In this document: positions 6,855-8,740 of the stretch, one piece after another
Position numbering within the stretch: position 1 is the first letter of the stretch
Layout: each line of letters opens with the position of its first letter
NCBI GenBank assembly: GCA_013203065.1
Contig: JABMQV010000331.1
Coordinates: 1-8,740 of the forward strand
Source: Desulfobacteraceae bacterium
Lineage (GTDB): Bacteria > Desulfobacterota > DSM-4660 > Desulfatiglandales > Desulfatiglandaceae
Length of the DNA stretch: 8,740 nt
Reading direction: 5' to 3'
Notes under the pieces: generated by a model
What the model saw: only the letters and a program-made list of their open reading frames with translations
Databases searched by the model: none
What the model was told of the DNA's origin: nothing
Program-made: the position numbers and the translations under genes

Positions 6855-6950
6855 CTGGGTACCTCCTGTCTTATTAGTGGTTTTTGTCTAATTCAAATAT
6901 AGCAGGTTTCCCAGATGGTTTTCTGCTTTTCCGTTAATGAATCAAATCTG
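6768..6950. repeat. 183-bp segment bounded by a 10-bp inverted repeat
   Basis: CAGATTTGAT (6768-6777) and its exact reverse complement ATCAAATCTG (6941-6950) bound a segment that contains most of the small minus-strand frame and a second, nested 10-bp inverted repeat. The nested symmetry could mark a small mobile element. No target-site duplication is visible at the edges, so this is a description of symmetry rather than an identification. Confidence 0.35.
6850..6919. promoter_or_regulatory. Inverted repeat overlapping start of small minus-strand gene
   Basis: ACCATCTGGG (6850-6859) and CCCAGATGGT (6910-6919) are exact reverse complements. Read on the minus strand, the right arm comes first and can pair with the left arm, which contains the ATG. 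An adjacent CCTG/CAGG pair (6903-6906 with 6865-6868) would extend the pairing into the Shine-Dalgarno sequence. That is the geometry of a translational on/off hairpin. Read on the plus strand, the right arm is followed by TTTTCTGCTTTT, so it might also serve as a weak terminator for the polymerase cassette, though its 50-nt loop is long. Confidence 0.4.
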
Positions 6951-6969
6951 AAAGGGATAGAATCTGACC

Positions 6970-7131
6970 ATGTCAAAAAGATACCCTGAGTGCCCGTTGT
7001 TTAATCACTCAAATTGTAGACATCTTGACAATCCAGAGGTCTGTGCGATTGTCAGAGAAGACAAAGCGTGTATGAAAAAGAATCCAAGTCAAAAAATTGA
7101 AAGGAAGTCCACTCAAAACATCAGGCCCTGA
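6970..7131 (+). CDS. 53-aa four-cysteine small protein, unknown
   Basis: The reading frame is MSKRYPECPLF... with cysteines at 8, 16, 25 and 34, spaced at near-equal intervals (7, 8 and 8 residues between), followed by a basic, Ser/Gln-rich tail. The central part runs NCRHLDNPEVCAIVREDKAC. Regular cysteine spacing suggests a small metal-binding (zinc or iron-sulphur) module, which is inference; I recall similar short conserved hypothetical proteins from Desulfobacterota but cannot check. There is no signal peptide, so it is probably cytoplasmic. The Shine-Dalgarno is modest (AAAGGGA, 6951-6957, 12 bases from the ATG). Its stop codon is 7 bp from the start of the binding-protein gene, and its last codons overlap that gene's ribosome binding site, so the two may be co-transcribed. 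Confidence 0.6.
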   Translation: MSKRYPECPLFNHSNCRHLDNPEVCAIVREDKACMKKNPSQKIERKSTQNIRP

Positions 7132-7138
7132 GGGCAAA

Positions 7139-7873
7139 ATGAAAAACGTATTATTATTGAGTGTATTAGGTGCACTATTCTGTCTGCCTGGAATTTCACT
7201 TGCTGAAAAGATTACTGTTTATTCTACAGCCTATCCACCTTATCAGATTGATGATAATGGGAAGTTAACAGGTGTCAATACCGAAATAGTCAAGGCTATT
7301 TTCCGAGATTCAGGTCTTCCGTTTGAAATCAAATATGTCCCTTGGACCCGGGCTCAAAAATATGTTGGCGATGATAGCCGTAAGAATTCAGCAATCTATT
7401 GCCTTGGAAGAAATGAGCAAAGAGAACAGAAATACAAATGGGTTGGCGTTTATTTCCATCAGAAGGTCAGTTTTCTGTCTTTGAAGAATTCAGGTGTAAG
7501 AATAAATAGCCTTGATGATGTAAAGAAATACAAGATTGGTCTGGTACGGGGCGATATGATGACTCACCAACTCAAATCTCAGGGGAATGTCAAGGAACAT
7601 GAAATGGTGCGTGACGACATCCTAAATACTAAAAAGCTGTTCAAAGGGAGAGTTCAGGCAATCGTAACTTCCGAACTTGCCGCAAGATATATCGCAAGGG
7701 AAAACGGTCTCGATCCCGATGAAATTGAAGTGCTATATGACGTCTTAACCGTTGGATTTAATCTCGCGCTATCCAAAAAAACGTCAGATGAGGTTTACCG
7801 GAAATTACAGGCTTCCCTGAACAAACTGTTGAAAGACGGTACTATTGAAGGAATTATAAATAAATGGCGATAA
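7139..7873 (+). CDS. Periplasmic solute-binding protein, SBP_bac_3 family
   Basis: This 244-aa protein starts with a signal peptide (MKNVLLLSVLGALFCLPGISLA), with likely cleavage after Ala22. The mature part follows the family-3 binding-protein pattern: an opening strand KITVYSTAYPPYQIDDNGKL (24-43), GVNTEIVKAIFRDSGL (45-60), VPWTRAQKYV (67-76), the hinge region IGLVRGDM, and a C-terminal helix ending GTIEGIINKWR. Such proteins bind amino acids or other small polar ligands for ABC uptake or as sensor inputs. No permease or ATPase gene is adjacent, so it is an orphan and its ligand cannot be assigned. ATG 7139 is chosen over the upstream TTG at 7097 because it gives a clean signal peptide and has AGGG 4 bases upstream. 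Codon use is more AT-rich than in the polymerase genes, which may point to separate acquisition. Confidence 0.9.
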   Translation: MKNVLLLSVLGALFCLPGISLAEKITVYSTAYPPYQIDDNGKLTGVNTEIVKAIFRDSGLPFEIKYVPWTRAQKYVGDDSRKNSAIYCLGRNEQREQKYKWVGVYFHQKVSFLSLKNSGVRINSLDDVKKYKIGLVRGDMMTHQLKSQGNVKEHEMVRDDILNTKKLFKGRVQAIVTSELAARYIARENGLDPDEIEVLYDVLTVGFNLALSKKTSDEVYRKLQASLNKLLKDGTIEGIINKWR

Positions 7874-7989
7874 AGAAAAATTGTGGTTGCTAGCATTTGA
7901 TTATGTGTAATTATCGAAAGAAGCGCTCCCACCAAATCTGACAATTCAATTTCATCTCACAAGGTATCCATGACATAGCACAACCTCAA
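7874..7989. other. AT-rich spacer after the binding-protein gene
   Basis: No gene, clear hairpin or terminator is visible directly after the binding-protein stop codon. Read-through could continue to the terminator at 8041-8080. Confidence 0.5.
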
Positions 7990-8028
7990 CCTTCTGCGAG
8001 GAAATCATGGCTTCATGTCTCCAGAAGG
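7990..8028 (+). ncRNA. Structured leader hairpin upstream of cyclase remnant
   Basis: CCTTCTG (7990-7996) pairs with CAGAAGG (8022-8028). Inside it GAG (7998-8000) pairs with CTC (8019-8021), and CATG (8006-8009) pairs with CATG (8014-8017) around a 4-base loop. That gives 14 base pairs in a bulged stem. Twelve bases later the terminator hairpin begins. Two stems in series before a ribosome binding site look like an attenuation leader. I cannot match it to a known riboswitch class. Confidence 0.35.
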
Positions 8029-8040
8029 CGGAAAGTATTG

Positions 8041-8080
8041 AGCCTCCGGTGGATACCTGTGTCCGTTCGGGGGCTTTTTT
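8041..8080 (+). terminator. Rho-independent terminator
   Basis: The stem AGCCTCCG (8041-8048) / CGGGGGCT (8068-8075) has one U-G pair. An inner stem GGATA/TGTCC (8051-8055 with 8060-8064) extends it, and the last stem base begins a run of six T (8075-8080). It works only in the plus direction, since the other side has no T-tract. It ends 6 bases before the Shine-Dalgarno sequence of the cyclase remnant, so it either ends the binding-protein transcript or acts as a conditional terminator in the cyclase leader. Confidence 0.75.
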
Positions 8081-8100
8081 ATTGCAGGGAGGGTGATGCT

Positions 8101-8208
8101 ATGACCGCAGAAGACGTCAAGCGAAAGCTCACCGCCATCCTCAGTGCCGATGTTCAGGGTTTCTGTCGCTATGTATTTCACCGGCGCCGAACGAAGGACC
8201 AGACGTAA
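8101..8208 (+). pseudogene. 5' fragment of a class III adenylate/guanylate cyclase gene
   Basis: An ATG with a strong ribosome binding site (GGGAGGG, 8087-8093, 7 bases away) opens MTAEDVKRKLTAILSADVQG and then FCRY. This is the conserved beginning of class III nucleotide cyclases of the kind that start with a KRKL-AIL-SADV catalytic strand; Asp17 aligns with the first metal-binding aspartate. After Tyr24 (about nt 8172) the similarity stops and the frame reads into the antisense of the permease 3' end, stopping at a TAA after 35 codons. A cyclase domain needs roughly 180 residues, so the product cannot be active. The likely history is a deletion or rearrangement that removed the rest of the gene and placed the permease next to it; an assembly join is the alternative. 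Confidence 0.7.
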
Positions 8209-8740
8209 TACACCGGGATACCTGCAAGGATACTGCCGAGACTGTACGCCGATGGCTTCGGCCACTGCTTGAAGGCGAACACCGTCATGAAGAGAATCAC
8301 GACCAAGAAGATCGCTGGAACAACTGGATATCCGGGCAAGCGAAATGGCCTTTCCATATCCGGCCGGCGCCATCGAAGGACGTAGACGGCGCCAATAAAG
8401 AGCAATGCAAAAACCGACAATCCCACCGAGGTATACTGGTACAAGTTCTGAAAGTCCGTCACGAACAAAATGATGATTGCACAGGCGCTTTGCGAGATCA
8501 TCGCATAGATGGGAACCCGCCCTTTCGGACTGACATGCCCCGCCAATGATGGGAACAATCCATCTTTTGCCATGGCGTAGTAGATTCGCGGGCCGGTGAT
8601 AATAAAAGCGCTCACCGTGGATAGGAACGTCAATCCAAGCACAACGTTGAAAACGCTGGAAGCCTTCGCGCCAAATAGATTTCTGACGGCGATCTGGGGG
8701 ATCTGTTCTGCATTGTCAAATCCCACACCAGCCAGAGGGA
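8178..8740 (-). CDS. APC-family amino acid/polyamine permease, C-terminal part (right edge partial)
   Basis: This integral membrane transporter is read on the minus strand. The frame is open to the right edge, so its start is outside the window; the GTG at 8726 is internal. The visible 187 residues contain about five membrane segments: around LGLTFLSTVSAFIITG, MISQSACAIIILFV, VGLSVFALLFIGAVYVL, VVPAIFLVVILFMTVFAF, and YSLGSILAGIPVYYVWSF before a terminal RRR. The loop MERPFRLPGYPVVPAIF, with its RPFR-PGYP core, is typical of APC-superfamily amino acid permeases, as is GPRIYYAMAKDGLFP. The natural-looking C-terminus suggests that the 3' end of the gene is intact even though it abuts the cyclase remnant. 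The substrate cannot be told from this half. Confidence 0.9.
   Translation of the reverse strand, partial: PLAGVGFDNAEQIPQIAVRNLFGAKASSVFNVVLGLTFLSTVSAFIITGPRIYYAMAKDGLFPSLAGHVSPKGRVPIYAMISQSACAIIILFVTDFQNLYQYTSVGLSVFALLFIGAVYVLRWRRPDMERPFRLPGYPVVPAIFLVVILFMTVFAFKQWPKPSAYSLGSILAGIPVYYVWSFVRRR

Noticed and set aside
7139..7204. Lipoprotein signal with Cys15 in the binding protein
   Set aside because: The residues before Cys15 (Ala-Leu-Phe) do not form a lipobox; Ser-Leu-Ala22 is a better signal peptidase I site.
7990..8080. Cyclic-di-GMP (GEMM) riboswitch, suggested by a GGCGGAAAG...AGCCTCCGG-like stretch before a nucleotide cyclase
   Set aside because: The conserved GEMM core and second stem are not present; the resemblance is limited to a few bases of the terminator stem.
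8005..8373. 122-codon minus-strand frame over the cyclase leader and permease end
   Set aside because: It overlaps the clearly coding permease frame and antisense terminator sequence, and has no membrane or domain features of its own.
1..8740. CRISPR array, tRNA, rRNA or transposase genes
   Set aside because: I saw no regularly spaced long repeats, no cloverleaf-like tRNA sequence, no rRNA segments and no transposase motifs; repeats present are short-period tandem or inverted types.

Overview
The window looks like a chromosomal segment of a Desulfobacterota-type (former Deltaproteobacteria) bacterium. This is an inference from gene content: a NifA-like sigma-54 activator, a LexA / Y-family polymerase / DnaE-like polymerase mutagenesis cassette, an orphan periplasmic binding protein and a small four-cysteine protein. 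No rRNA or other direct taxonomic marker is present. Base composition is moderate across the left and centre and visibly more AT-rich from about 6770 to 7980.

Layout. (1) 2-1168: the 3' part of a sigma-54-dependent activator entering from the left edge. (2) 1169-1477: about 310 bp without a convincing gene, ending in the probable lexA control region. (3) 1478-6764: the core of the window, all on the plus strand: lexA, a 352-bp repeat-rich gap, an ImuB-like Y-family protein, and a DnaE2/ImuC-like replicative-type polymerase 10 bp downstream. (4) 6738-6950: a short repeat-bounded stretch with a tiny, very basic minus-strand reading frame. It has the best Shine-Dalgarno in the window, but its start region lies inside an inverted repeat. 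(5) 6970-7873: a 53-aa four-cysteine protein followed 7 bp later by a secreted SBP_bac_3 solute-binding protein. (6) 7990-8208: two successive RNA hairpins, the second a textbook terminator, then the first ~24 codons of a class III nucleotide cyclase gene whose remainder is gone. (7) 8178-8740: the C-terminal part of an APC-family permease on the minus strand, running off the right edge.

How the genes work together. LexA is the SOS repressor and carries all its self-cleavage residues. By analogy with known imu cassettes it should control the two polymerase genes behind it. The Y-family protein has lost all three catalytic carboxylates but has a QLSLF clamp-binding motif near its C-terminus, the signature of ImuB as a scaffold. 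The DnaE-like enzyme keeps its three catalytic aspartates and would do the synthesis. No imuA lies between lexA and imuB; that space is filled by short-period repeats. The remaining genes show no obvious functional link to the cassette.
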